DNA from: an uncultured Methylobacillus sp.
GTDB lineage: Bacteria; Pseudomonadota; Gammaproteobacteria; Burkholderiales; Methylophilaceae
Length of the DNA stretch: 17,556 nt
NCBI GenBank assembly: GCA_946481235.1
Contig: CAMLME010000017.1
Location: 1-17,556 of the forward strand
Direction of reading: 5' to 3'
The translations under genes and the position numbers were made by a program. This document shows, piece by piece, positions 6,561 to 13,924 of the stretch. The notes under the pieces were generated by a model that searched no databases, was not told the origin of the DNA, and saw nothing but the letters and a program-made list of their open reading frames with translations. The first letter of the stretch is position 1; the number at the start of each line of letters is the position of its first letter.

Positions 6561-6592
6561 GCAAAGACAACAAAGGGGAGTTCTTGCATGAA
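6545..6592 (+). promoter_or_regulatory. 10-bp inverted repeat enclosing the SD and containing the receptor start codon
   Basis: TTCATGCAAG (6545-6554) is the exact reverse complement of CTTGCATGAA (6583-6592). The receptor ATG (6588-6590) sits inside the right arm, and the SD AGGGGAG (6574-6580) lies in the 28-nt loop. Folding of the mRNA would bury the start codon. Translational control is inferred. Confidence 0.55.
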
Positions 6593-8756
6593 AGTAACAT
6601 TTAAACTGCGGCCACACCACGCCGCATTGCTGCTGGCGATTGCCGCATGGCCAACTCAGGCAGCTGACGCCGCAAAAGCGGAAGAAGGCGCAACCGCAAC
6701 AGGTGCTGAAACCACGTTGCCTGAAGTGAAAGTGCAGGCCGGCACTGAAAATGAAAGCCGCTACCAGCCGCTGACCACCAAGACCGCGGCCAAGATCGAA
6801 GCCGAGCTGCGCGATATTCCGCAGACCGTCAACGTAATTCCGGAGACATTGTTCCGCGACCAGGGCGCGCGCTCGATGAATGAAGTCCTGCGCAATGTGC
6901 CGGGCGTCGGTTTCAGCAATGGCGACGGCCAGCGCGACCAGGTGACCATTCGCGGATTCTCCGCGATTGCCGACCAGTTCATCGACGGCGTGCGCGACGA
7001 TGCGCTGTATTTCCGCGAGTTGGCCAACATTGAGCAGGTCGAAGTGCTGAAAGGTCCGGCATCGGTGCTCTACGGGCGCGGCTCTTCCGGCGGCCTCATC
7101 AACCGCATCACCAAGAAGCCTACTGACGATCCATTTACCAATGTGACGACGACTGTCGGCTCGTGGGACATGAAGCGCGTCGAGGTGGATTCCAACCAGC
7201 CATTGGGCGAGGTCGCCGCGTTCCGCATCAATGCGGCCGTGGAAGATTCGGGTAGTTTCCGCGACCAGGGCTTTACCGAGCGCAATTTCATCGCGCCCTC
7301 GCTGCAACTGAATATCTCGGAAAAGACCAGGCTGCTGTTCCAGGTGGAAAACCTGGAAGACAAGCGTGTGACCGACTTCGGTGTGCCGGCGATCAACGGC
7401 CGCCCAGTGGATGTGGACCCGGAGACCTACTACGGTTCCAGCGATGCGCGCGACGACGATTACACCGAGACCGATATGCTGTCCGGTGCAGTGACGCTGG
7501 AACATGAGTTCAACAATGGCTGGAAACTGAAGAACACCTTCCGGGCCAGTGACTACGATCTCAATCGTAACAACACCGTGGTAACGTCGGTCAACACGAC
7601 GACTCTGCTCGCCAATCGCCGTCACAGCTTCATCGACCGCCAGGAGCACGGCTACTTCAACCAGACCGACATCAGCACCAATGCGGATTGGTTGGGCATG
7701 AAGCATGCGTTGCTGTTCGGCATGGAGCTGGGCTACCAGGACAAGGATGCGCAGTCCGGCAGTTATGCCAATCCGGGTTCTGTAAGCCTGTACGATCCGC
7801 AGTCCAATGACAACACCGGCGCTAATCGCACGGTCACGGCCAGTACCCGTTCCCTGAGCCAGGTCGCCGGTTTCTATGTGCAGGATCTGATCACCCTGAA
7901 TCCCGAGTGGAAGGCGCTGGTAGGTGTTCGGCATGACCGTTTCGATCAGACTACGGAAAATGTCCTGACCGATACCCGTTTCGGGCGTACCGATACCGAA
8001 TTCAGTCCGCGTGCCGGGCTGGTCTATCAGCCGACACCCTGGGCCAGTGTTTACGCTTCGTATACGCAGTCGTTCCAGCCTTCGCAGGAAGTATTCGCGC
8101 TGGCTGCCAACAACACCGACATCGCGCCGGAAGAAACGACCAACTACGAAGTGGGAACCAAGCTGGATTTCCTCGGCGGCAATCTCTCCGCGATGGTTTC
8201 GCTGTTCCGTCTCGAGCGCACCAACATCAAGTCTGTCGATCCGACGGACACCACCAAGCTGATCCCGGTCGGTGAGCAGCGTACCGACGGCCTGGAGCTC
8301 TCTCTCAGTGGTCGCCCGGCGCATGGTTGGGATATCACCGCAGGCTATGCCTTCCTCGATGCTGAAATCACCAAGTCGCCAACGAGCGTCGGCGTGCCTA
8401 TCAGCGCCACAGGGGCGTCCTATCTTGTTGCTATAGAAGGGAATCGTCCCAGCCTGACACCTCGCCACAGCGCCAATCTGTGGGTGACGCGTCGTTTCGA
8501 CAACGGCTTTGGCCTCGGCGGCGGCGTGACTCTCATGGGTGAGCAGTTTGCATCGGTCAGCAATGAAGTGAAGCTGCCGGGATATGCCCGCGCGGACATG
8601 ACTGCATTCTATGAAACCAAGAAGTACGAAGTACGCCTGCTGGTCAACAACATCTTCGATCGAGAGTATTTCGAATCCGCCCATGGTTCCGTCGATATCG
8701 ACAACACCCCCGGCGCGCCGCGCAACGCGCAGTTGTCGCTCAAGCTGAAGTTCTAG
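6588..8756 (+). CDS. TonB-dependent siderophore receptor, Fiu/catecholate-like
   Basis: Outer-membrane 22-strand barrel with a plug that imports ferric chelates using TonB energy. The 722 residues begin with a signal peptide (to about AQA at 25). A TonB-box-like TTLPEVKVQA follows near residues 42-51. The plug carries LRDIPQTVNVIPE, LRNVPGVGFSNGDGQ, IRGFSAIADQFIDGVRDD and IEQVEVLKGPASVLYGRGSSGG. The barrel ends in the aromatic residue expected for outer-membrane insertion (LSLKLKF). Plug style is closest to Fiu/PiuA-type catecholate receptors, but substrate cannot be fixed from sequence. SD AGGGGAG lies 7 nt upstream within a potential start-codon hairpin. The next gene follows at 10 nt with its SD overlapping this stop. 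Confidence 0.93.
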   Translation: MKVTFKLRPHHAALLLAIAAWPTQAADAAKAEEGATATGAETTLPEVKVQAGTENESRYQPLTTKTAAKIEAELRDIPQTVNVIPETLFRDQGARSMNEVLRNVPGVGFSNGDGQRDQVTIRGFSAIADQFIDGVRDDALYFRELANIEQVEVLKGPASVLYGRGSSGGLINRITKKPTDDPFTNVTTTVGSWDMKRVEVDSNQPLGEVAAFRINAAVEDSGSFRDQGFTERNFIAPSLQLNISEKTRLLFQVENLEDKRVTDFGVPAINGRPVDVDPETYYGSSDARDDDYTETDMLSGAVTLEHEFNNGWKLKNTFRASDYDLNRNNTVVTSVNTTTLLANRRHSFIDRQEHGYFNQTDISTNADWLGMKHALLFGMELGYQDKDAQSGSYANPGSVSLYDPQSNDNTGANRTVTASTRSLSQVAGFYVQDLITLNPEWKALVGVRHDRFDQTTENVLTDTRFGRTDTEFSPRAGLVYQPTPWASVYASYTQSFQPSQEVFALAANNTDIAPEETTNYEVGTKLDFLGGNLSAMVSLFRLERTNIKSVDPTDTTKLIPVGEQRTDGLELSLSGRPAHGWDITAGYAFLDAEITKSPTSVGVPISATGASYLVAIEGNRPSLTPRHSANLWVTRRFDNGFGLGGGVTLMGEQFASVSNEVKLPGYARADMTAFYETKKYEVRLLVNNIFDREYFESAHGSVDIDNTPGAPRNAQLSLKLKF

Positions 8757-8766
8757 GAGAACAATA

Positions 8767-9420
8767 ATGAAAAAAATCATGCAAGTGCTAATCCTGCTGG
8801 GTATGGCGGCATCGTTGCCCGTGAAGGCGCATTACCTGTGGATCGAGCCGGCTGCGAATGGCGAGGCGCATCTGTGTTTCGGCGAATATGAAAACGCGTT
8901 GCGCGAAAAGTCGGGCGGGCGGCTGGATACGATTGCCATGCCCGAGGTGCAGGTTAACGATGACAAACGTACGGCTGTTGCAGTGCAGCGCAAAGACGAT
9001 TACCTGGCGCTTACCGCCAAGGCCGGTCAGCCACTGATTGCTCAGGAAATCACGATGAAAGTGAAAGACCTGCGTAAAAACAACATCGGCATCGTCAAGC
9101 CGATGTATTACACGCGCCTTGCCACGGCGGACGTTGAAGGTGCATCCGCGCTGGCGCTGGATATTCAGCCGCTGGGCGAGGGAAGAATGCGCGTCAGCCT
9201 GCATGGCAAACCGTTGGCCAAGGCCAAGCTGAACGTCTTCGCCCCAAATCAATGGCTACGCGAATACGAAACCGACGCACAGGGCGAAACCACGGTCGAA
9301 ACGCCATGGGCAGGGCTGTATGTGCTTGAAGTGGTACATGTGGAAGCGGAGAAGGGCGTTTACCAGGGCGATGCTTACGAGGGCATCCGCCATGTCGGCA
9401 CGCTTAGCCTGATTCGATGA
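8767..9420 (+). CDS. Periplasmic DUF4198-like protein
   Basis: The 217-residue secreted protein starts with a clear signal peptide (residues 1-21, ending PVKA). Predicted cleavage leaves HYLWIEP at the mature N-terminus, so His22 would be the first residue. The body resembles DUF4198-type proteins found beside TonB receptors: an early Trp-x-x-Pro motif and a C-terminal beta domain with PWAGLYVLEVVHVE and YEGIRHVGTLSL. The family is linked loosely to metal uptake; its biochemical role is not established. SD AGGAGA (8755-8760) overlaps the receptor stop, and the stop overlaps the next start as ATGA, so it belongs with the receptor and the PepSY-type gene. Confidence 0.8.
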   Translation: MKKIMQVLILLGMAASLPVKAHYLWIEPAANGEAHLCFGEYENALREKSGGRLDTIAMPEVQVNDDKRTAVAVQRKDDYLALTAKAGQPLIAQEITMKVKDLRKNNIGIVKPMYYTRLATADVEGASALALDIQPLGEGRMRVSLHGKPLAKAKLNVFAPNQWLREYETDAQGETTVETPWAGLYVLEVVHVEAEKGVYQGDAYEGIRHVGTLSLIR

Positions 9421-10064
9421 GGGCTGAGGCAGCGGCCCCGGCGCACGTCAGCCGGGCGAAATTCCTGCGCTGGCTGCGCCGCGTGCATGGCTGGCTGGGG
9501 TTGTGGGGCGCGGTACTGGGTTTGCTGTTCGGGGTGACAGGTTTTTTGCTTAACCATCGCGCCGTCATGAAGATCCCGGCATTGCAGATGGAGCAAAGCC
9601 AGTTCCAGATGGCGCTGCCCGCTACGGGTCCTGCGAATGCGCAAACCTTCGCGCTCTGGGTGCAGCAGCAGCTCAAGCTGCAGCAGTCGGCCTACAAGAT
9701 CCATGACGAGCCGGCCAGGGCTATTCCCTGGGGTGACGGCAAGCTGATACAGCCCGCGCAATGGAAGGCGGATTTTCATACGCCGCAGCATTCATGGAGT
9801 GCCGAGTACTGGGTGGGCAACCGCTTTGTCAGCGTCAAGCAGCAGGATGTCAATGCCTGGGGCTTCCTGATGCGTATGCACAAAGGCGTCGGCATGAGCA
9901 CTGGCTGGATACTGCTGGCCGACTCGCTGGCCGGCGCGATGCTGATCCTGTCGATTACCGGCGTGCTGTTGTGGACCAGGATGCGGGGCTCACGCCTGGC
10001 CCTGGCAGGACTGGTCGGGACGTCGTTGGGCCTGACAGTGTTATTCACCATGCAATCGCTTTAA
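9417..10064 (+). CDS. Short PepSY-associated membrane protein (putative siderophore-iron reductase)
   Basis: The 215-residue inner-membrane protein has one N-terminal helix (about 26-45), a periplasmic domain of about 100 residues, and two C-terminal helices (about 162-187 and 193-212). Histidines at helix ends (His24 in RRVHGWLGLW, His47 in LLNHRAVM, His155 in MRMHKGVG) match the PepSY-TM family, whose members such as FoxB bind haem and reduce ferric siderophores in the periplasm. It is about half the usual length of PiuB/FoxB proteins, so it may act as a dimer or be a minimal version. It overlaps the upstream gene by ATGA and forms a receptor / DUF4198 / reductase triplet. Confidence 0.8.
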   Translation: MRAEAAAPAHVSRAKFLRWLRRVHGWLGLWGAVLGLLFGVTGFLLNHRAVMKIPALQMEQSQFQMALPATGPANAQTFALWVQQQLKLQQSAYKIHDEPARAIPWGDGKLIQPAQWKADFHTPQHSWSAEYWVGNRFVSVKQQDVNAWGFLMRMHKGVGMSTGWILLADSLAGAMLILSITGVLLWTRMRGSRLALAGLVGTSLGLTVLFTMQSL

Positions 10065-10070
10065 ACATCG

Positions 10071-10085
10071 GCCGCCTCGAGCGGC
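10071..10085 (+). other. Small hairpin between the short PepSY-type gene and the second receptor
   Basis: GCCGC (10071-10075) and GCGGC (10081-10085) pair around CTCGA just after the upstream stop codon. It lacks a T-run, so it is at best a partial terminator or a stabiliser. A second small stem, AAGCT/AGCTT around AGCC, follows at 10098-10111. Confidence 0.35.
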
Positions 10086-10102
10086 TACTTAAAAATTAAG
10101 CT

Positions 10103-10127
10103 AGCCAGCTTTCACGCCAGCCAGCCG
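10103..10127 (+). repeat. AGCCAGC / GCCAGCCAGCC repeats in the leader of the second receptor gene
   Basis: AGCCAGC (10103-10109) and GCCAGCCAGCCG (10116-10127) lie in the 87-bp gap before the receptor. GCCAGCCAGCCGAT (10116-10129) also occurs exactly at 6115-6128 early in exbD. The motif resembles the pairs before the 78-aa gene and the first receptor. Confidence 0.55.
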
Positions 10128-10151
10128 ATACGAAACTCATCGGAGGTTGGC
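10120..10151 (+). promoter_or_regulatory. Hairpin partly covering the SD of the second receptor
   Basis: CCGAT (10125-10129) pairs with ATCGG (10139-10143). After an internal loop, GCC (10120-10122) pairs with GGC (10149-10151), directly before ATG 10152. The SD CGGAGG (10141-10146) is partly in the stem. The left arm is the AGCCAGCC repeat itself. Translational control is inferred. Confidence 0.4.
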
Positions 10152-12272
10152 ATGAAAATGCGCAATGCAACATTGGTATTGGCGTTAGCCGCGGCGTGGG
10201 GGATCGCAGCCCCTGCTGCTGCACAAGAGCAAATTGACGCGGAAGCCGCGCCGGAAACGGTTCTGCCCGAAGTGCAGGTGAACGTCGCGCCCCGGCTGGA
10301 TCTTCCCAGCGAAGAAACCGGTTCCTACACCGTTCGCAGCTCCAGTTCCGCCACCGGGTTGGATCTGAGCCTGCGCGAGACGCCGCAGTCGGTGTCGGTC
10401 ATCACGCAGGAGCAGATGGACGACTTTCGCCTGATTTCCATCAATGACGTGCTGGACAACGTGCCGGGCATCACGGTCGAGCGCGTCGAGACCGACCGCA
10501 CCTATTACTCCGCGCGCGGTTCCGACATTACCAACTTCCAGGTCGATGGCATCGGCATTCCCATGCCTTACGGCCTGATCGATGGCGATATCGACACTGC
10601 GGTGTATGACCGCATCGAGGTTGTCCGCGGCGCCAACGGGCTGATGTCGGCGACCGGCAATCCCTCTGCCACCGTTAACTTCATCCGCAAGCGGCCCACC
10701 GCCGACTTCAATGCTTCGGTCGATGTCTCGGCCGGCTCGTGGAATAATTATCGGCTGGAATCCGACGTTTCCGGCACGCTCAACGAAGCCGGAAATTTGC
10801 GCGGTCGGGCGGTGGTCGTCAAACAGGACAAGGATTCCTATCTCGACCGCTACCAGCACGACAAGACCGTGCTGTACGGCATCCTCGAAGCCGATCTCGG
10901 CGACAGCACGTTGCTCACCATCGGCCACACCTACCAGGAAAACGACGCAGACAGCCCCTTGTGGGGCGCGTTGCCGCTGATCTATAGCGATGGCCGCCGC
11001 GTCCATTACGACGTCTCCGCCAGCCCTGCCACGGACTGGGCGTACTGGAAATCGAAGGACAACCGCACATTTGCCGAGCTGGCGCACGATTTCGCCAATG
11101 GCTGGCAGGCCAAGGCGGTACTGACGCGGCGCGAAAACACCGAGGACAGCAATCTCTTTTTCGTAAATGGCATAACCGCCGACAGCATGACGACCTTCCC
11201 CAGCCTTTACGAGATGGAGAACGAGCAGTGGATTGCGGATGTTTACGCGAAAGGGCCGTTCAGCCTCGGCGGGCGCGAACACGACCTGACGGTAGGCGCC
11301 AGCTGGTCGAAATCCGATCTCGAGGCGGAGTCGCGGTACGGAACCTCGGTCGGGACGGCAATCACGCTGCAGGAGGTTCTGGCCGGTTCGTCGCCGAACA
11401 CCACCTATCCGACCGTGGGCGGTGAAGCCGATTTCCGCGACAAGCGCAGCAGCCTCTACGGCGCGGCGCACTTCAATGTGACCGACCGGCTGGACCTCAT
11501 TGGCGGCGCGCGCGTCACCGGCGTTAAAAGCGAAGGCGAAAGCTACAGCGTGGCTCACGAGTACGAACACAAGGGCGAGATCACGCCCTACGCCGGCATT
11601 GTGTATGCCTTGACCGACGTGCATTCCGCCTACGCCAGCTACACGGATATCTTCAACCCGCAGACGCAACTGGGCGCAGATCTCAAGCCGCTTGCGCCGC
11701 TTGAAGGCAAGAACTACGAGGCAGGCATCAAGAGCGAATGGCTGGGCAAAAAGCTGAACAGCACGTTCGCCGTTTTCAAGAATACGCAGGACAACGTGGC
11801 GGAATTCGCCGGAACCGTTTCCGGATTATCGACCTATCGCGGCATCAGCGCCGACACCAAGGGGTTTGAAATCGACGTCGCGGGCGAAGTCACGGATCGC
11901 CTGAAAGTGCAGGGCGGCTATACAGCGATGTCTATCGAGGGCGACGATGGCGAAGACGTGAAAACCTACACCCCGCGCCATATTTTCAATCTCTCGACCA
12001 CCTACCGCGTGCCGATGGTGGAAGGCCTGAAGGTGGGGATGAATATCAACTGGCGAGGCGATATTTACCGCGAGGTTTCCGGATTCCGCGTTTATCAGGA
12101 AAGCTACGCATTGGTCGATCTCATGGCCGCCTATGAAATCGATAAGCGCACCACGCTCACCCTCAACCTCGACAACGTGACGGACGAGAAATACCTGACC
12201 AGCCTGCTGTGGGATCAGAGTTTCTACGGCACGCCACGCAGCGCCAGCCTGACGCTGAGCTGGAAGTACTAG
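10152..12272 (+). CDS. TonB-dependent siderophore receptor, FhuE/FpvA-like
   Basis: Outer-membrane receptor of 706 residues. A signal peptide ends near AAAQEQ, followed by a TonB-box-like TVLPEVQVNV. The plug contains LRETPQSVSVITQEQMDDF, DVLDNVPGITVERVETDR, YSARGSDITNFQVDG and DRIEVVRGANGLMSATGNPSATVNFIRKRP, the style of ferric-hydroxamate and pyoverdine receptors (FhuE, FpvA) rather than of the upstream Fiu-like one. The barrel ends in LTLSWKY with a terminal aromatic residue. SD CGGAGG (10141-10146) lies 5 nt before ATG 10152; ATG 10158 is a weaker alternative. It is followed within 5 nt by its own PepSY reductase gene. Substrate is inferred only at family level. Confidence 0.93.
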   Translation: MKMRNATLVLALAAAWGIAAPAAAQEQIDAEAAPETVLPEVQVNVAPRLDLPSEETGSYTVRSSSSATGLDLSLRETPQSVSVITQEQMDDFRLISINDVLDNVPGITVERVETDRTYYSARGSDITNFQVDGIGIPMPYGLIDGDIDTAVYDRIEVVRGANGLMSATGNPSATVNFIRKRPTADFNASVDVSAGSWNNYRLESDVSGTLNEAGNLRGRAVVVKQDKDSYLDRYQHDKTVLYGILEADLGDSTLLTIGHTYQENDADSPLWGALPLIYSDGRRVHYDVSASPATDWAYWKSKDNRTFAELAHDFANGWQAKAVLTRRENTEDSNLFFVNGITADSMTTFPSLYEMENEQWIADVYAKGPFSLGGREHDLTVGASWSKSDLEAESRYGTSVGTAITLQEVLAGSSPNTTYPTVGGEADFRDKRSSLYGAAHFNVTDRLDLIGGARVTGVKSEGESYSVAHEYEHKGEITPYAGIVYALTDVHSAYASYTDIFNPQTQLGADLKPLAPLEGKNYEAGIKSEWLGKKLNSTFAVFKNTQDNVAEFAGTVSGLSTYRGISADTKGFEIDVAGEVTDRLKVQGGYTAMSIEGDDGEDVKTYTPRHIFNLSTTYRVPMVEGLKVGMNINWRGDIYREVSGFRVYQESYALVDLMAAYEIDKRTTLTLNLDNVTDEKYLTSLLWDQSFYGTPRSASLTLSWKY

Positions 12273-12277
12273 CCATC

Positions 12278-13531
12278 ATGCGTGCATCGCTCGTCCTTCT
12301 GCATCGCTGGTTCGGACTGTTCATGGCCGTGTTCCTGTTTGTCTCCGGCCTCACCGGGGCGATCATCTCATGGGATCACGAACTGGACGAATGGCTGAAC
12401 CCGCAGATGTACCAGGCCAGGAGCGGCGACGAGAGAATCACGCAATCCGCACTGGCGCTGGCGGAACAGTTCGAGGCACAGGACAAGCGCGTCATGGTCA
12501 CCTACCTGCCGCTCGGCATCGAGCCCGGCCACACCCAGGGCATGTCGGTCCGGGCCAGGCCGGACCCGGTGACCGGCAAGGCGTATCCGCTCGACTACAA
12601 CCAGGTGGCGCTCGATCCCGCCACCGGCGCAGTGCAAGGCAGCCGTATGTGGGGCGATGTGTCGCTCACCCGCGAAAACCTGCTGCCATTCCTCTACAAG
12701 CTGCATTACAGCCTGCATATTCCGGATGGTTTCGGCATGAAACTGGGCGTGCTGTTCATGGGGATCGTCGGCATCGTGTGGGTGATCGACAGTTTCATTG
12801 CGCTGTGGATTTCATTTCCCAACGGCAATGCCTGGCGCAAGTCGTTCGCTTTTCGTTGGAAACAGGGCGGTTACAGGCTCAATTTCGACTTGCACCGCTC
12901 GGGCGGTGTCTGGCTGTGGGCGCTGCTGCTGATACTGGCGGTCACTTCGGTATCGATGAACCTGAATTTCCAGGTGGTACGACCCGTGGTGTCACTGTTT
13001 TCCGAACTCGCGCCCAGCCCCTTTGCGATACGCGCGCCCAATCCGCCGGACCAGCCGCGCGCGCCGCACATCGGCCGCGAACAGGTGATCGCGCTGGCCA
13101 AGGCGGAAGCGGAAAAGCGCAACTGGAAGCTGCCCGCCGGGGGCGTGTTCTACAACCCGGAGGTCGGCATCTATGGCGTCGGCTTCTTCGAACCCGGTCA
13201 CGACCACGGCGACGGCGGACTCGGCAATGCCTGGCTGTATTTCGACGGGCAGGACGGGCGATTCATCAGCGCGCTGGTGCCGGGTACGGGCAGCGCCGGC
13301 GATATTTTCATGCAGGCGCAGTTTCCGCTGCATTCCGGACGCATTCTCGGGCTTCCTGGGCGCATCCTGGTTTCGCTCATGGGATTGGCAGTAGCCATGC
13401 TGTCGGTCACCGGTGTCGTGATCTGGGCGCGGAAGCGAGCCGCTCGGGCTTCGCTCGCGCGCAATGCCGCACCTGCGGTCGGGGCCGATAAAAGTCAGCG
13501 CATTCCTACTCCCGCGCATGAGATTTCATAA
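12278..13531 (+). CDS. PepSY-associated membrane reductase, FoxB/PiuB-like
   Basis: The 417-residue inner-membrane protein probably reduces ferric siderophores delivered by the adjacent receptor. Four membrane segments lie at about 8-31, 155-178, 208-228 and 362-384, with a long periplasmic PepSY region between each pair. Conserved helix-end histidines are His9 (LLHRWFGL), His143 and His147 (KLHYSLH), His206 (DLHRSGGVW) and His352 (PLHSGRILGLPGR), the pattern of haem-binding PepSY-TM proteins. A histidine/acid-rich loop, GHDHGDGG (308-315), precedes the last part. The start is placed at ATG 12278, just 5 nt after the receptor stop; the frame is open further upstream but only over the receptor's C-terminus. 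The SD is weak (GGAAG), so coupling to the receptor is likely. Confidence 0.88.
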   Translation: MRASLVLLHRWFGLFMAVFLFVSGLTGAIISWDHELDEWLNPQMYQARSGDERITQSALALAEQFEAQDKRVMVTYLPLGIEPGHTQGMSVRARPDPVTGKAYPLDYNQVALDPATGAVQGSRMWGDVSLTRENLLPFLYKLHYSLHIPDGFGMKLGVLFMGIVGIVWVIDSFIALWISFPNGNAWRKSFAFRWKQGGYRLNFDLHRSGGVWLWALLLILAVTSVSMNLNFQVVRPVVSLFSELAPSPFAIRAPNPPDQPRAPHIGREQVIALAKAEAEKRNWKLPAGGVFYNPEVGIYGVGFFEPGHDHGDGGLGNAWLYFDGQDGRFISALVPGTGSAGDIFMQAQFPLHSGRILGLPGRILVSLMGLAVAMLSVTGVVIWARKRAARASLARNAAPAVGADKSQRIPTPAHEIS

Positions 13532-13633
13532 ATGACGAAAAAAGGCAGAACGATGGTCACAGAAGCTTGTCCTTACGAATTCCCGGATGTGCGTAATCCG
13601 ACAGCCCAATCGAAAGAAAGGATCACAGGATGA
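13532..13633 (+). CDS. Small ORF of 33 residues between the PepSY-type and 86-aa genes
   Basis: An ATG immediately after the preceding stop opens a 33-codon frame whose TGA overlaps the ATG of the next gene as ATGA. An inner ATG at 13553 has a better SD (AAAGG, 13541-13545, 7-nt spacer) and would give 26 residues. The peptide has one Cys and the stretch CPYEFPDVRNP. It has no membrane segment and no homologue that I recognise. The tight fit at both ends suggests a real coupled peptide or a translational relay for the next gene. Confidence 0.45.
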   Translation: MTKKGRTMVTEACPYEFPDVRNPTAQSKERITG

Positions 13634-13890
13634 AACAGAAATCTCGCGAATGGATGCCTTTGTCGCAACACGGCGACTGGACGGTTGAATATTGCCTGGA
13701 AGAGCGCTCGGTGCGCTTGCGATTGGGTGAAGCCAATTTATACCTGGACCGCGATGCGTATTTGCTGCTGTGGGCAACGCTGACGGAAGGGCTGGACGCG
13801 ATGGAAATGGCCGACGACGAGGCCAGCCGCATTACCGACCTGTTGCTGGAGGCGGATCCGCTGACCCGCTGGTCCCACACTCGCCATTAA
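13630..13890 (+). CDS. Unknown small protein, paralogue of the 78-aa protein at 4325
   Basis: The function is not recognised. The 86-residue cytoplasmic protein aligns, from DWTVEYCLEERSVRLRLG onward, with the 78-aa protein near the operon start. The shared pattern is V-x-Y-C, then L-x-x-G-x-x-x-L-x-L-x-x-D-A. Only the first Cys of the CHDCH cluster is kept (Cys22), so metal binding seems lost or changed. The C-terminus is longer and acidic, then basic. SD AAAGGA (13617-13622) lies 7 nt before the ATG, and the start overlaps the upstream 33-aa ORF. Two divergent copies in one operon suggest a family tied to TonB receptors. Confidence 0.75.
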   Translation: MKQKSREWMPLSQHGDWTVEYCLEERSVRLRLGEANLYLDRDAYLLLWATLTEGLDAMEMADDEASRITDLLLEADPLTRWSHTRH

Positions 13891-13924
13891 TCGATAGAAC
13901 CATAAACCCAAGGAGATAAATCAC

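Noticed and set aside
6546..8780. A 744-codon open frame on the minus strand covering the first receptor gene
   Set aside because: It mirrors the receptor in the opposite strand. The plus strand has a signal peptide, plug motifs and a terminal aromatic residue, while the minus frame shows no recognisable domain and runs through the leaders at both ends.
10185..11669. A 494-codon minus-strand frame inside the second receptor gene
   Set aside because: Codon-bias artefact opposite a clearly coding TonB receptor; no start signal or domain.
12209..12277. Longer start of the second PepSY-type gene inside the receptor
   Set aside because: The extra residues overlap the receptor C-terminus and precede the membrane helix that normally begins these proteins; ATG 12278 fits the family.
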